From contig JBOHNM010000089.1 in NCBI GenBank assembly GCA_050730675.1, positions 1 through 17,267 of the forward strand: a stretch of DNA of 17,267 bases, written 5' to 3'. Origin of the DNA: JBOHNM01 sp050730675. Lineage in GTDB: Bacteria; Planctomycetota; Phycisphaerae; Phycisphaerales; UBA1924. Of this stretch, positions 7,675 to 14,944 are shown piece after piece (the first letter of the stretch is position 1; each line of letters starts with the position of its first letter). Under the pieces are notes generated by a model. That model was given only the letters and a program-made list of their open reading frames with translations, was not told where the DNA came from and searched no databases. The position numbers and the translations under genes were made by a program.

Positions 7675-8259
7675 TCACGGCTTCCATTCTTCGGCCACGA
7701 TCGCGAACATGACGTGGTCGCGCCAGGCGCCGTCGAGGTGGAGCATGGCCTTGGCGTAGCCCTCTTCGCGGAAGCCGAGGGCGCGGGCGAGCTTGAGGGA
7801 GGGCTCGTTAGCGGGGATGATGTTGGCGCGGACGCGGTGGAGGCCGGCACCGCGGGAGAGATCTTCGTTGTCGCCCATCGGCGTGAAGGCCCAGGTGAGG
7901 ACGGCGCGGATCATCTCGCGGGCGAAGCCCTTGCCGGCGCGGCCTCGGCAGACGCGCCAGCCCATGTCGGCGTTCTGGTAGGAGTCGCGGACCACGTTAT
8001 TGAGGCCGCAGTCGCCGGCGTACTCGCCGGTGTCGAGGGCGAAGGCGACGAAGCGGAAGGCCGAGCCGTCGGACCAGCCCTTGGCGGAACGCTCGATGCG
8101 CTTCTCGAACTGGACTTCGGGGGAATCGCCGTTGTTGACGGTGGGCATCCACGGGCGCCAGAACTCGCGGCTGTCGGTGAAGGCGGTGATGCAGGCGAGG
8201 CCGTCGTCCTCGCGGATGATGCGGATGAGGAGGCGATTTGTGCGGAGCTCGACGGGCAT
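7675..8259 (-). CDS. GNAT-family N-acetyltransferase, RimJ/RimL type
   Basis: A 194-residue protein started at ATG 8259. The frame is open up to 8373, but that extension translates the ACAGAGG repeat and is not protein-like. The start LRTNRLLIR is typical of the Acetyltransf_3 (RimJ/RimL) group. The acetyl-CoA pyrophosphate loop is RAGKGFARE (about residues 107-115), and the late motif NEPSLKLARALGFREEG (151-167) is the usual NxxSxxxxxxxGF element. Such enzymes move an acetyl group from acetyl-CoA to amines such as protein N-termini, amino sugars or antibiotics. The acceptor here is not predictable. It lies 163 bases downstream of gnd on the same strand. That gap is filled by an inverted repeat, so co-transcription with gnd is uncertain. 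No Shine-Dalgarno is visible. Confidence 0.87.
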   Translation of the reverse strand: MPVELRTNRLLIRIIREDDGLACITAFTDSREFWRPWMPTVNNGDSPEVQFEKRIERSAKGWSDGSAFRFVAFALDTGEYAGDCGLNNVVRDSYQNADMGWRVCRGRAGKGFAREMIRAVLTWAFTPMGDNEDLSRGAGLHRVRANIIPANEPSLKLARALGFREEGYAKAMLHLDGAWRDHVMFAIVAEEWKP

Positions 8260-8271
8260 GAGAAGAAGTTT

Positions 8272-8419
8272 GTACACAGAGGACACAGAGGCACACGGAG
8301 AGAAGACAGAAGGGCGGAGCAATACCGATTCAATCGGTGCCACAAACCGACAACTGCTTCGGATTGAGGACACGCGACTGCATAACTACTTGCCTCGGCC
8401 TCTGTGTTCCTCTGTGTAC
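8272..8419. repeat. ACAGAGG inverted-repeat pair, about 148 bp
   Basis: The left arm at 8272-8292 starts GTACACAGAGGACACAGAGG. The right arm at 8398-8419, read on the minus strand, is the same except for one extra A in the middle. The arms are separated by 105 bases holding a perfect small hairpin, ACCGAT/ATCGGT, at 8324-8338. The element fills nearly all of the gap between gnd (stop at 8423) and the acetyltransferase gene (start at 8259). It encodes nothing I can support. It resembles a miniature mobile or REP-like unit, but no target-site duplication is obvious. Confidence 0.65.
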
Positions 8420-8422
8420 TGA

Positions 8423-9973
8423 TCAGACTTTCGTCTGCGGGCGCTTGGGGTCGGGCCAGTCGATGTGGTAGTGGTTGCCGCGGGGTTGATCGACACGCTC
8501 GTAGGTGTGGGCGCCGAAGTAGTCGCGCTGGGATTGGAGGAGGTTGGCCGGGAGACGAGCGGAGCGGTAGGAATCGAAGTACGAGAGGGCGCTGCTGAAG
8601 GCGGGGACGGGAACGCCGTCCACCGCGGCACGGGCGACGACGGCGCGCCAATTCGCGCTGTTCTTTTCGATGACGCCGGCGAAGTAGGGATCGAGGAGGA
8701 GGTTGGGGAGATCGGCGGAGCGCTGGTAGGCCTCGGAGATCTTCTGGAGGAAGCGGGCGCGGATGATGCACCCGCCGCGGAAGATCATAGAGATCTCGCC
8801 GAGCTTGAGGTTCCAGTTGTTGGCCTTGCCGGCGGCGCGCATGAGGGCGAAGCCCTGGGCGTAGGAACAGATCTTGGAGCAGTAGAGGGCATCACGAACG
8901 CAGCCGACCCAGTCCTTCTGTGGACCACTCCCGCTTTGGCCGTGGTCGTGGTGGTGCCGGGCCGGTGGCTTGAGGATTTTGCTCGCGGCGACGCGCTCTT
9001 CCTTGATGGCGGAGATGTTGCGGGCGAAGACGGCCTCGGCCATGGTGGGCGCGGGGACGCCGAGGTCCAATGCGCTGTTGATCGTCCACTTGCCGGTGCC
9101 CTTCTGGCCGGCGGCATCGAGGACGACATCCACAAAGTCCTTGCTGGTGATCGGGTCCTTCTGCTTGAGGATGTCGGCGGTGATCTCGATGAGGAAGGAG
9201 TCGAGGTCGCCTTTGTTCCAATCGTCGAAGACCTTGGCCATGTCGCCATTGGTCATCTCGAGCGAGTCGCGCATGAAGTGGTACGCCTCGCAGATGAGCT
9301 GCATGTCGCCGTACTCGATGCCGTTGTGGACCATCTTGACGTAGTGGCCGGCGCCGCCGGGACCGATGTACGTCGTACAGGGAACGCCGCCGGTGACGGG
9401 TTTGCCGGGGGCCGCGCCCTCGATGGGCTTGCCGGTCTTGGCATCGACCTTGGCGGCGATGGCCGTCCAGACGGGCTCGAGGTGTTTCCAGGCGTCGGTG
9501 TGGCCGCCGGGCATAAGGGAGGGGCCGAAGCGGGCGCCGGTCTCGCCGCCGGAGACACCGGAGCCGACGAAGAGGATGCCCATGTCGTTGAGGGCCTTCT
9601 CGCGGCGGATGGTGTCGGTCCACTCGGCATTGCCGCCATCGACGACGATGTCGCCCTTGGCGAGCAGGGGTTTGAGGCCGTCGATGGTGGCGTCGGTGGG
9701 GCCGCCGGCCTTGACGAGCAGGACGATGCGGCGGGGCTGCTTGATGGCGGCGACGAAGTCCTTGAGGTCGGCGGCGGGGACGAGGGCGCCGCCGGGGCCG
9801 ATGACGTTCGCCGGGTTCTCGGCGATGAAGCCCTCGGTCTTGGCGGTGGTGCGGTTGTAGACGGCGACCTTGAAGCCGTGGTCGGCCATGTTGAGGGCGA
9901 GGTTCTTGCCCATGACCTCGAGACCGATGAGGCCGACGTCGGCGGAGTTTTTCGCGGGAACGGTCAGGGCCAT
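8423..9973 (-). CDS. gnd: 6-phosphogluconate dehydrogenase, decarboxylating
   Basis: A 516-residue enzyme. It oxidises and decarboxylates 6-phosphogluconate to ribulose 5-phosphate with NAD(P)+ in the oxidative pentose phosphate pathway. The ATG at 9973 is chosen because GGAGG lies just upstream. An in-frame ATG at 9988 precedes that site. Visible motifs are the cofactor fold GLIGLEVMGKNLALNM, NRT near residue 40, VDGGN (111-115), GSGVSGGETGAR (137-148), the active-site Lys213 and Glu220 in YVKMVHNGIEYGD, and C-terminal RDYFGAHTYER. It is longer than the E. coli enzyme (about 468). Extra residues sit before PCTTYIG (about 178-198), and a short His-rich loop lies near 340. It is divergent from the DUF11 lipoprotein gene and followed by an inverted repeat. 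Confidence 0.97.
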   Translation of the reverse strand: MALTVPAKNSADVGLIGLEVMGKNLALNMADHGFKVAVYNRTTAKTEGFIAENPANVIGPGGALVPAADLKDFVAAIKQPRRIVLLVKAGGPTDATIDGLKPLLAKGDIVVDGGNAEWTDTIRREKALNDMGILFVGSGVSGGETGARFGPSLMPGGHTDAWKHLEPVWTAIAAKVDAKTGKPIEGAAPGKPVTGGVPCTTYIGPGGAGHYVKMVHNGIEYGDMQLICEAYHFMRDSLEMTNGDMAKVFDDWNKGDLDSFLIEITADILKQKDPITSKDFVDVVLDAAGQKGTGKWTINSALDLGVPAPTMAEAVFARNISAIKEERVAASKILKPPARHHHDHGQSGSGPQKDWVGCVRDALYCSKICSYAQGFALMRAAGKANNWNLKLGEISMIFRGGCIIRARFLQKISEAYQRSADLPNLLLDPYFAGVIEKNSANWRAVVARAAVDGVPVPAFSSALSYFDSYRSARLPANLLQSQRDYFGAHTYERVDQPRGNHYHIDWPDPKRPQTKV

Positions 9974-9977
9974 GTCG

Positions 9978-9982
9978 CCTCC
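9978..9982 (-). promoter_or_regulatory. Ribosome binding site of gnd
   Basis: GGAGG on the minus strand, four bases before ATG 9973. It decides the gnd start in favour of 9973 over the upstream in-frame ATG at 9988. Clear Shine-Dalgarno sites are rare in this window. Confidence 0.75.
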
Positions 9983-10110
9983 ATGCATGAGTGGTGAGTC
10001 ACAGGATAACCGAACTGTCGCCGCACGCTCGTGGCGGGTTGGGTAGCGTCGGGGCGGAGTCGAATCCAGAAAAAAACTTGAGTTCTTTCGGAGAATCCGT
10101 GCTGTGGAGA

Positions 10111-10179
10111 TGATTGCGCAAGTTTCGACGTGATGGGGGTTTGTGGCACGAAAAACGGGCGGTGATGGCGCAAATTCCG
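10111..10179. promoter_or_regulatory. Candidate operator pair
   Basis: TGATTGCGCAAGTTTCG (10111-10127) and TGATGGCGCAAATTCCG (10163-10179) agree at 14 of 17 positions. They start 52 bases apart, about five helical turns. The first contains the perfect palindrome TTGCGCAA. Same-face spacing and palindromic core are typical of paired repressor or activator sites. The cognate regulator is unknown and none is encoded here. Confidence 0.4.
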
Positions 10180-10187
10180 CTCGGGAC

Positions 10188-10196
10188 TGTGGATAA
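10188..10196 (-). promoter_or_regulatory. DnaA-box match
   Basis: TGTGGATAA, which is TTATCCACA on the minus strand, equals the E. coli high-affinity consensus. It is a single box between divergent genes, with no cluster, AT-rich unwinding element or dnaA/dnaN nearby. It is therefore not an origin. It could be a DnaA-titration or transcription site, or chance. Confidence 0.4.
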
Positions 10197-10336
10197 GCGG
10201 TTGAGGCATTTGGCCGACAGGCAAAAACCCGTGGTTTTGGTGTACCATTAAGCCTAACCTACGGCCCGCTGCGCGGGGGTGTGCTGACGCAAGCGTTGCA
10301 GAATTTTGTCCCACCGAACCACTGATCACACTGAAC

Positions 10337-10341
10337 TGGAG
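10337..10341 (+). promoter_or_regulatory. Ribosome binding site of the DUF11 lipoprotein gene
   Basis: TGGAG seven bases before ATG 10349. This is one of the two well-placed Shine-Dalgarno sites in the window and fits the impression that the gene is well expressed. Confidence 0.65.
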
Positions 10342-10348
10342 ATGATGC

Positions 10349-11953
10349 ATGAATTACCTCGTTAAGTCTTGGGCTCCCATCCTGACCGCGGCGGCGATGG
10401 CGGCGGTCGCCGGTTGCACCGAAGAGAAGCGCGCGACGTTCGAGGCGCCGGAGGGCTACCCCCCCACGACCGAGCCGCGCAGCTGGGCTCGGAACCAGCC
10501 GGACATGTACGAGGCGAAGCCAGCCCCGACCCCCGCCAAAGCCCAGCCGATGACCGGCAACGTGGCCCGCATGTATTTCCCGACTGGCGAGGCTTCCTCC
10601 AGCACGCTGCTGGTTGAGGAGTTCCTCCCCGGCCAGGTGCGCGTCGGCCAGCCGTTCGACGGCCAGATCAAGGTCACCAACATCAGCAAGACTCAGGCCC
10701 TGTCGGTCTTCGTGGTCACCGAGGCGTTCAAGAACTGGGACGTCCAGAGCTCGACCCCCCCCGGCAACAAGACCGCCAAGGGCTACGAGTGGAACCTGGG
10801 TGACATGAACCCCGGCCAGGTGCAGACGATCAACATCAAGGGCCGCCCGACGGCCGTTGGCGCCGTGGGCAACTGCCTGTCGGCGATCTTCAACACCAGT
10901 CTGTGCGCCCAGACCAACGCGGTCGCGCCGGCCCTGGCGATCACCAAGACGATCACGCCCGAGTCGCTCCTGACCTGCGGCCCGATCACGACGACCCTTG
11001 AGGTCTTCAACTCGGGCAGCGGCGCGGCCGACAACGTGACCATCACCGACAACCTGCCCGCCGGCCTGACGACGGCCGACGGCAAGCAGACCGTCACGAT
11101 CAACGCCGGCAGCCTCGCCGGCGGCGAGCGCAAGAGCTTCCCGGTGGCCCTCAAGGCAACCAAGACCGGCAAGTTCGACAACTCGGCTTCAGCGACGGCC
11201 GACGGCGGCCTGACGGCCAGCTCACAGACGGTCTCGACCGTCGTGAAGCAGCCGGTCCTGGCGATCGACTGCAAGTCGCAGGCTTCGGTCATCGCCAGCC
11301 GCAACGCTGATTTCGACATCACCGTCTCGAACAAGGGTGATGCGGCCTGCGACGTGTCGGTCACCTGCCCGCACCCCGCCGGCATGACGTATGTCAACGC
11401 CACCGAGGGCGGCACCGGCACCGGCACCAGCGCCATGTGGCGTGTGGGCAACCTGGCCCCCGGCGCCTCCAAGACCGTCCGCGTGACCTACCGCAGCACC
11501 GCGGTCGGCAACATCTCGATCTCCGCACAGGCGGCCTGCAACTGTGCGGCTCCTGTGACGACCAGCTGCAAGACCGACGTCATCGGCGTGCCCGACATCG
11601 GCACCCTGCTGACGGACGACACGGGCGTTCCCGCCGTTGGCGAGAACCACGAGTTCCGCTACCAGATCAAGAACCAGGGCATGATCGACCTGACCAACGT
11701 CGTGCTCAAGGGCACGTTCACCGACGGCCTCGACTACGTCAGCTCTACCTCGCTGGTGGCGCCGAAGGTGACGGGCAAGTCGTTCGAGATCGCTCTGGGC
11801 ACCGTCAAGGCGGGCCAGATCCTCTCGTTCAACATCATCGCCAAGGGCACCAAGGAGGGCGACCAGCACCTCAAGACCCAGACCAGCGCGAAGGAAATCC
11901 CCTTCGTGGCTGAGAACGACGAGTCGGTCAACTACGTCGCTCCGAATAAGTAA
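10349..11953 (+). CDS. DUF11-repeat lipoprotein, OmcB-like, probable cell-envelope protein
   Basis: A 534-residue exported protein. Residues 1-22 form a lipoprotein signal with lipobox VAGC (Cys23). A Pro-rich linker (about 30-80) is followed by four beta-sandwich repeats of the DUF11/conserved-repeat type, roughly residues 87-185, 193-300, 303-410 and 415-525. They share elements such as ITVSNKGDA, VTITDNLPAGL and QIKNQGMIDLTNV. Several repeats hold cysteines, including ACDVSVTC and CNC, recalling the cysteine-rich OmcB outer-membrane protein of Chlamydia. Disulfide cross-linking in the envelope is plausible but inferred. Codons end strongly in C, a good ribosome binding site precedes it and a strong terminator follows 41 bases after the stop. 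It is probably a single, highly expressed transcription unit. The precise role is unknown. Confidence 0.9.
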   Translation: MNYLVKSWAPILTAAAMAAVAGCTEEKRATFEAPEGYPPTTEPRSWARNQPDMYEAKPAPTPAKAQPMTGNVARMYFPTGEASSSTLLVEEFLPGQVRVGQPFDGQIKVTNISKTQALSVFVVTEAFKNWDVQSSTPPGNKTAKGYEWNLGDMNPGQVQTINIKGRPTAVGAVGNCLSAIFNTSLCAQTNAVAPALAITKTITPESLLTCGPITTTLEVFNSGSGAADNVTITDNLPAGLTTADGKQTVTINAGSLAGGERKSFPVALKATKTGKFDNSASATADGGLTASSQTVSTVVKQPVLAIDCKSQASVIASRNADFDITVSNKGDAACDVSVTCPHPAGMTYVNATEGGTGTGTSAMWRVGNLAPGASKTVRVTYRSTAVGNISISAQAACNCAAPVTTSCKTDVIGVPDIGTLLTDDTGVPAVGENHEFRYQIKNQGMIDLTNVVLKGTFTDGLDYVSSTSLVAPKVTGKSFEIALGTVKAGQILSFNIIAKGTKEGDQHLKTQTSAKEIPFVAENDESVNYVAPNK

Positions 11954-11994
11954 TCGGGACTTCCGGTTGATTCGAGAAATTTGAAGCATCTCCG

Positions 11995-12026
11995 AGCCCC
12001 CGGCGAAGACTCGCCGGGGGCTTTTT
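11995..12026 (+). terminator. Intrinsic terminator of the DUF11 lipoprotein gene
   Basis: Perfect 12-bp arms AGCCCCCGGCGA and TCGCCGGGGGCT around a four-base AGAC loop, directly followed by a T-run. It starts 41 bases after the DUF11 stop on the same strand. Confidence 0.92.
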
Positions 12027-12057
12027 CGTTGGCGTCGGTGCGGGGGCGGCCGGAAAG

Positions 12058-12084
12058 AAAAAGCCCCGACCGGAGTCGGGGCTT
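12058..12084 (-). terminator. Intrinsic terminator for the leftward zinc-ribbon/glmS unit
   Basis: Perfect 10-bp arms AAGCCCCGAC and GTCGGGGCTT around a CGGA loop (12061-12084). On the minus strand the hairpin is followed by TTTTTC (12062 leftward). It faces the opposite way from the terminator at 11995-12026. The leftward gene stops at 12250, about 165 bases away. The intervening stretch holds a CGCGCCC/GGGCGCG hairpin (12177-12192) and no gene. Confidence 0.8.
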
Positions 12085-12249
12085 CCTCGCGTGGGCGCCG
12101 CGTTGTGCGGTCAACGGGCGATACCCGCAGTGCGAGACCCGGGAGCGGCAGAGCCGCGAGGGTCAATGGCACACCCCGCGCCCGAGGGCGCGTCCACCTA
12201 TGACTAGTCCAATCAGGGAGCGATTCTGACAAGAATCTCGGATGGACCC

Positions 12250-13008
12250 TCAAACGCCGCCGATGCGCCGTTCGAGCCGCGCGGGCCCGATGTGCCGCGC
12301 GATGCGGAGGCCGGCCCGGATCGCCAACTGGCACGCGTCGTTGATCTCGTGTGATTTGGGCTTGATCGCCATCAACTCGCGGGCGATGCGCGGCTCCATC
12401 TTACCGGCCGCGTAGCGGCGGTTGGCGGTCGCGAAGGACCAGATCATCGTTGCCGTGACCACGATCGCGAACGCCAGCGCGATCCAGCGCCACGGCGTCG
12501 CCGGCCCCTGGGAGGCAAACTCGATCAAGGTCCAGATGACGGCGGCAAAGGTGAGCGCCAGCAGCACGCCGGAAATCGGGTCGATGTGGATGTCCTTGCT
12601 GCGCTTCCAGTCCTCGGGGTCGGAGGTGATCGAACGCACGACCATCCCGATTCGGTCCTGAGCGGAGAGTTGGCCGGTGTTCACGCGGTGGACAAAGCCT
12701 GCGGCTTCGACGGCATCGTCCGTCAACCCGGCGCGGCCGGTCTGCTGGACAAGATCGCCCATCGCCAACCCCGACGACTGCGCGTAGAACGGATAGACGT
12801 CGGGGTTGAGCCCGAACTCGCCGCGGCAGTCCGCGCAGGTTCCGACGTAACCAACGACCGTGCCATCACCGAGCGGGATGTAATAGAGATGGCTGACCTT
12901 GCTGACGACGTCGAGCTTGATCTCGCGCACACCGATGCAATTCGGGCACACTTCCGCTACGTAGCCCTTGGTCTTGCGCTGGACCTTGGTTCCCCAGATG
13001 ATGAGCAT
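12250..13008 (-). CDS. Membrane protein with N-terminal zinc ribbon
   Basis: A 252-residue protein. The N-terminus MLIIWGTK followed by CPNC (residues 21-24), LYYIPLGDGTVVGYV and CADC (58-61) matches the small zinc-ribbon family in which two CxxC pairs flank a YxIPL strand. A middle region (about 65-140) resembles no family I recognise. Two transmembrane helices follow (about 145-165 and 174-194), then a basic cytoplasmic tail. Function is unknown. Related proteins are annotated only as zinc-ribbon or hypothetical. Unlike the two other membrane zinc-ribbon proteins in the window, its ribbon is at the N-terminus, so they are not simple paralogues. It lies 103 bases downstream of glmS on the same strand and may share its transcript, ending at the terminator near 12058. 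There is no Shine-Dalgarno. Confidence 0.8.
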   Translation of the reverse strand: MLIIWGTKVQRKTKGYVAEVCPNCIGVREIKLDVVSKVSHLYYIPLGDGTVVGYVGTCADCRGEFGLNPDVYPFYAQSSGLAMGDLVQQTGRAGLTDDAVEAAGFVHRVNTGQLSAQDRIGMVVRSITSDPEDWKRSKDIHIDPISGVLLALTFAAVIWTLIEFASQGPATPWRWIALAFAIVVTATMIWSFATANRRYAAGKMEPRIARELMAIKPKSHEINDACQLAIRAGLRIARHIGPARLERRIGGV

Positions 13009-13111
13009 GGCCGGAGCGTACGGCGCATCGACGACGCGAGGCCAGCCGAATCCGGAGGGCGCGGGGCACCCGGATGCGTGGCATCGATTCCCACCTGAGG
13101 CGGCCGCGTCA

Positions 13112-14944
13112 TTACTCGACCGTCACGCTCTTGGCCAGATTGCGCGGCTTGTCCACGTCGTGGCCACGGGCGACGGCGGCGTAGTAGGCCATGAGCTGGA
13201 GAGGGATAACGGTGAGGAGCGGGCTGAGGGGCTCGATGACATCGGGGATGTAGATCACATCCTGGACGTAGTTCTTGATGTGGGTGTCGCCCTCGGTGGC
13301 GACGGCGATGACGTGGCCGCCGCGCGAGCGAACTTCCTGGATGTTGGACATGACCTTCTCGTACTGCTTGCCGCGGTTGGCGATAAAGACGGCAGGGAGG
13401 CCTTCGTTGATGAGGGCGATGGGGCCGTGCTTCATCTCGGCGGCGGGCATGCCCTCGGCGTGGATGTAGGAGATTTCCTTGAGCTTGAGGGCGCCCTCGA
13501 TGGCGGCGGGGTAGTTGTAGCCGCGGCCGAGGAAGAGCCAGTTCTCGCGCTCGACGTACTTCTCGGTGATCTTCTTGATGCGGTCGGCCTGCTCGAGGAT
13601 GCGCTCGATCTTGGCGGGCAGCTCGTTCATGTACTGCATGAACTTGGTGCAGTCGAAGGCGCTCATGAGGCGGCGGCGGGCCATGAACAGGCCGATCATC
13701 GAGAGCGCGGCGACCTGGCCGGTGAAGGCCTTGGTGCTGGCGACGCCGATCTCGGGGCCCACTCGCAGGTAGACGCCGGCGTCGGTGCTGCGCGCGATCG
13801 ATGAGCCGACGACGTTAACGACGCCGAGGGCGAGCGCGCCGCGCTCCTTGGCTTCGGCGAGGGCGGCGAGTGTGTCGGCGGTCTCGCCTGACTGCGAGAC
13901 GGCGATGACGACGGTGCCCTCTTCGATGATGGGGTTGCGGTAGCGGAACTCGCTGGCGTACTCCCACTGGGCGGGGACCTTGGCGACATCCTCGAAGAAG
14001 TAGCGGCCGATCATGGCGGCGTGCAGGGCAGTGCCCTGGGCGGTGAGGATGACGCGCTTGGCGCGGGTGAGTTCCTTGGCGAATTCGCCCAGGCCGCCGA
14101 GGACGACACGCCCGTCGCGCTCGTCGAGCCGCCCGCTGATGCAGGCACGCAGGGCCTTGGGCTGCTCGAAGATCTCCTTGAGCATGAAGTGCGGGTAGCC
14201 GCCGAGCTCGATCTGCTCGAGGTCGATCTCGAGCTGGGAGATCTTGGGAGAGATCGTCGTGTTGTGGATGTCGGTGGTGTGGAAGCCGTCGCGCGAGATC
14301 TTGACGACGTTGTAGTCGTCGAGCATGAAGGCCTGCGAAGTGTGGGCGATGATGGCCGCGGCATCGGAAGCGACGATGTACTCGCCCGAGCCGACGCCGA
14401 CGAGCAGGGGCGAACCCTTGCGCGCGACGACGAGGGTGTCGGATTCCTTCTCGCAGATAACGGCGATGGCGTAGGCGCCGGTCACCTCGCGGAGGGCGGC
14501 CTGCACGGCCTTCTCGAGGTCGCCCTCATAAAGCTCGCTGATGAGCATCGAGATGACTTCGGTGTCGGTCTCGCTGGAGAAGGTGTGGCCCTTGTCCTGG
14601 AGCCAGGTCTTGAGGGCGGCGTAGTTCTCGATGATGCCGTTGTGCACAACGACGACGCCATGGCGATCGTCCTTGTGGGGGTGGGCGTTGACTTCTGTGA
14701 CGCCGCCGTGGGTGGCCCAGCGGGTGTGGCAGAGGCCGAGGGTGCCGGTGTTGAATTGTCCAAGTTGCTCGAGGCGTTCTTCGAGAATGCTGACGCGGCC
14801 GACGGTGCGGGCGACCTTGAGCTTGCCGTTGACCATCATGGCGAGGCCGGCGGAGTCGTACCCGCGGTATTCGAGGCGCTTGAGGCCCTCCATGAGGATG
14901 GGGCGAGCGGGGCGATGGCCGAGGTACGCAACAATTCCGCACAT
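13112..14944 (-). CDS. glmS: Glutamine--fructose-6-phosphate aminotransferase (isomerizing)
   Basis: A 610-residue enzyme, essentially the E. coli length. It makes glucosamine 6-phosphate from fructose 6-phosphate and glutamine, the first step towards UDP-GlcNAc for peptidoglycan and lipopolysaccharide. The N-terminal class II glutaminase domain starts MCGIV with Cys2 as nucleophile after Met removal, followed by YRGYDSAG, HTRWATHG, NAHPH, HNGIIENY and TDTEVI. Two SIS domains for sugar binding follow, with SQSGETADT and STKAFTGQ in the first and GRGYNYPAAIEGALKLKE and MPAAEMKHGP in the second. The C-terminus PRNLAKSVTVE is the conserved closing segment that carries the active-site Lys. Start ATG 14944 is fixed by Cys2. 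I see no glmS-ribozyme-like leader that I can support. It is divergent from carB. Confidence 0.98.
   Translation of the reverse strand: MCGIVAYLGHRPARPILMEGLKRLEYRGYDSAGLAMMVNGKLKVARTVGRVSILEERLEQLGQFNTGTLGLCHTRWATHGGVTEVNAHPHKDDRHGVVVVHNGIIENYAALKTWLQDKGHTFSSETDTEVISMLISELYEGDLEKAVQAALREVTGAYAIAVICEKESDTLVVARKGSPLLVGVGSGEYIVASDAAAIIAHTSQAFMLDDYNVVKISRDGFHTTDIHNTTISPKISQLEIDLEQIELGGYPHFMLKEIFEQPKALRACISGRLDERDGRVVLGGLGEFAKELTRAKRVILTAQGTALHAAMIGRYFFEDVAKVPAQWEYASEFRYRNPIIEEGTVVIAVSQSGETADTLAALAEAKERGALALGVVNVVGSSIARSTDAGVYLRVGPEIGVASTKAFTGQVAALSMIGLFMARRRLMSAFDCTKFMQYMNELPAKIERILEQADRIKKITEKYVERENWLFLGRGYNYPAAIEGALKLKEISYIHAEGMPAAEMKHGPIALINEGLPAVFIANRGKQYEKVMSNIQEVRSRGGHVIAVATEGDTHIKNYVQDVIYIPDVIEPLSPLLTVIPLQLMAYYAAVARGHDVDKPRNLAKSVTVE

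Larger units (their letters stand above)
9983..10336. promoter_or_regulatory. Divergent regulatory region between gnd and the DUF11 lipoprotein gene
   Basis: The gap between the two starts is 375 bases. It is less GC-rich than its surroundings and contains a seven-A run near 10071-10077. A near-repeated 17-base motif is present at 10111-10127 and 10163-10179, a perfect DnaA-box match at 10188-10196, a small AAAACC/GGTTTT hairpin at 10224-10238, and a CCCGC/GCGGG hairpin near 10265-10277. I see no convincing -35/-10 pair for either gene and no open frame that looks like a gene. Confidence 0.45.

Noticed and set aside
8260..8373. N-terminal extension of the acetyltransferase to 8373
   Set aside because: It translates the ACAGAGG repeat; the family N-terminus LRTNRL begins right after ATG 8259.
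8465..9997. A 510-codon open frame on the plus strand
   Set aside because: It is the antisense shadow of gnd; the translation is Gly/Asp/Val-rich low complexity.
10050..10075. Possible tRNA T-arm (GTCGAATCC)
   Set aside because: No matching stem, anticodon arm or acceptor stem could be built around it.
9974..10348. Replication origin suggested by the DnaA box
   Set aside because: There is only one perfect box, with no cluster, unwinding element or replication gene nearby.
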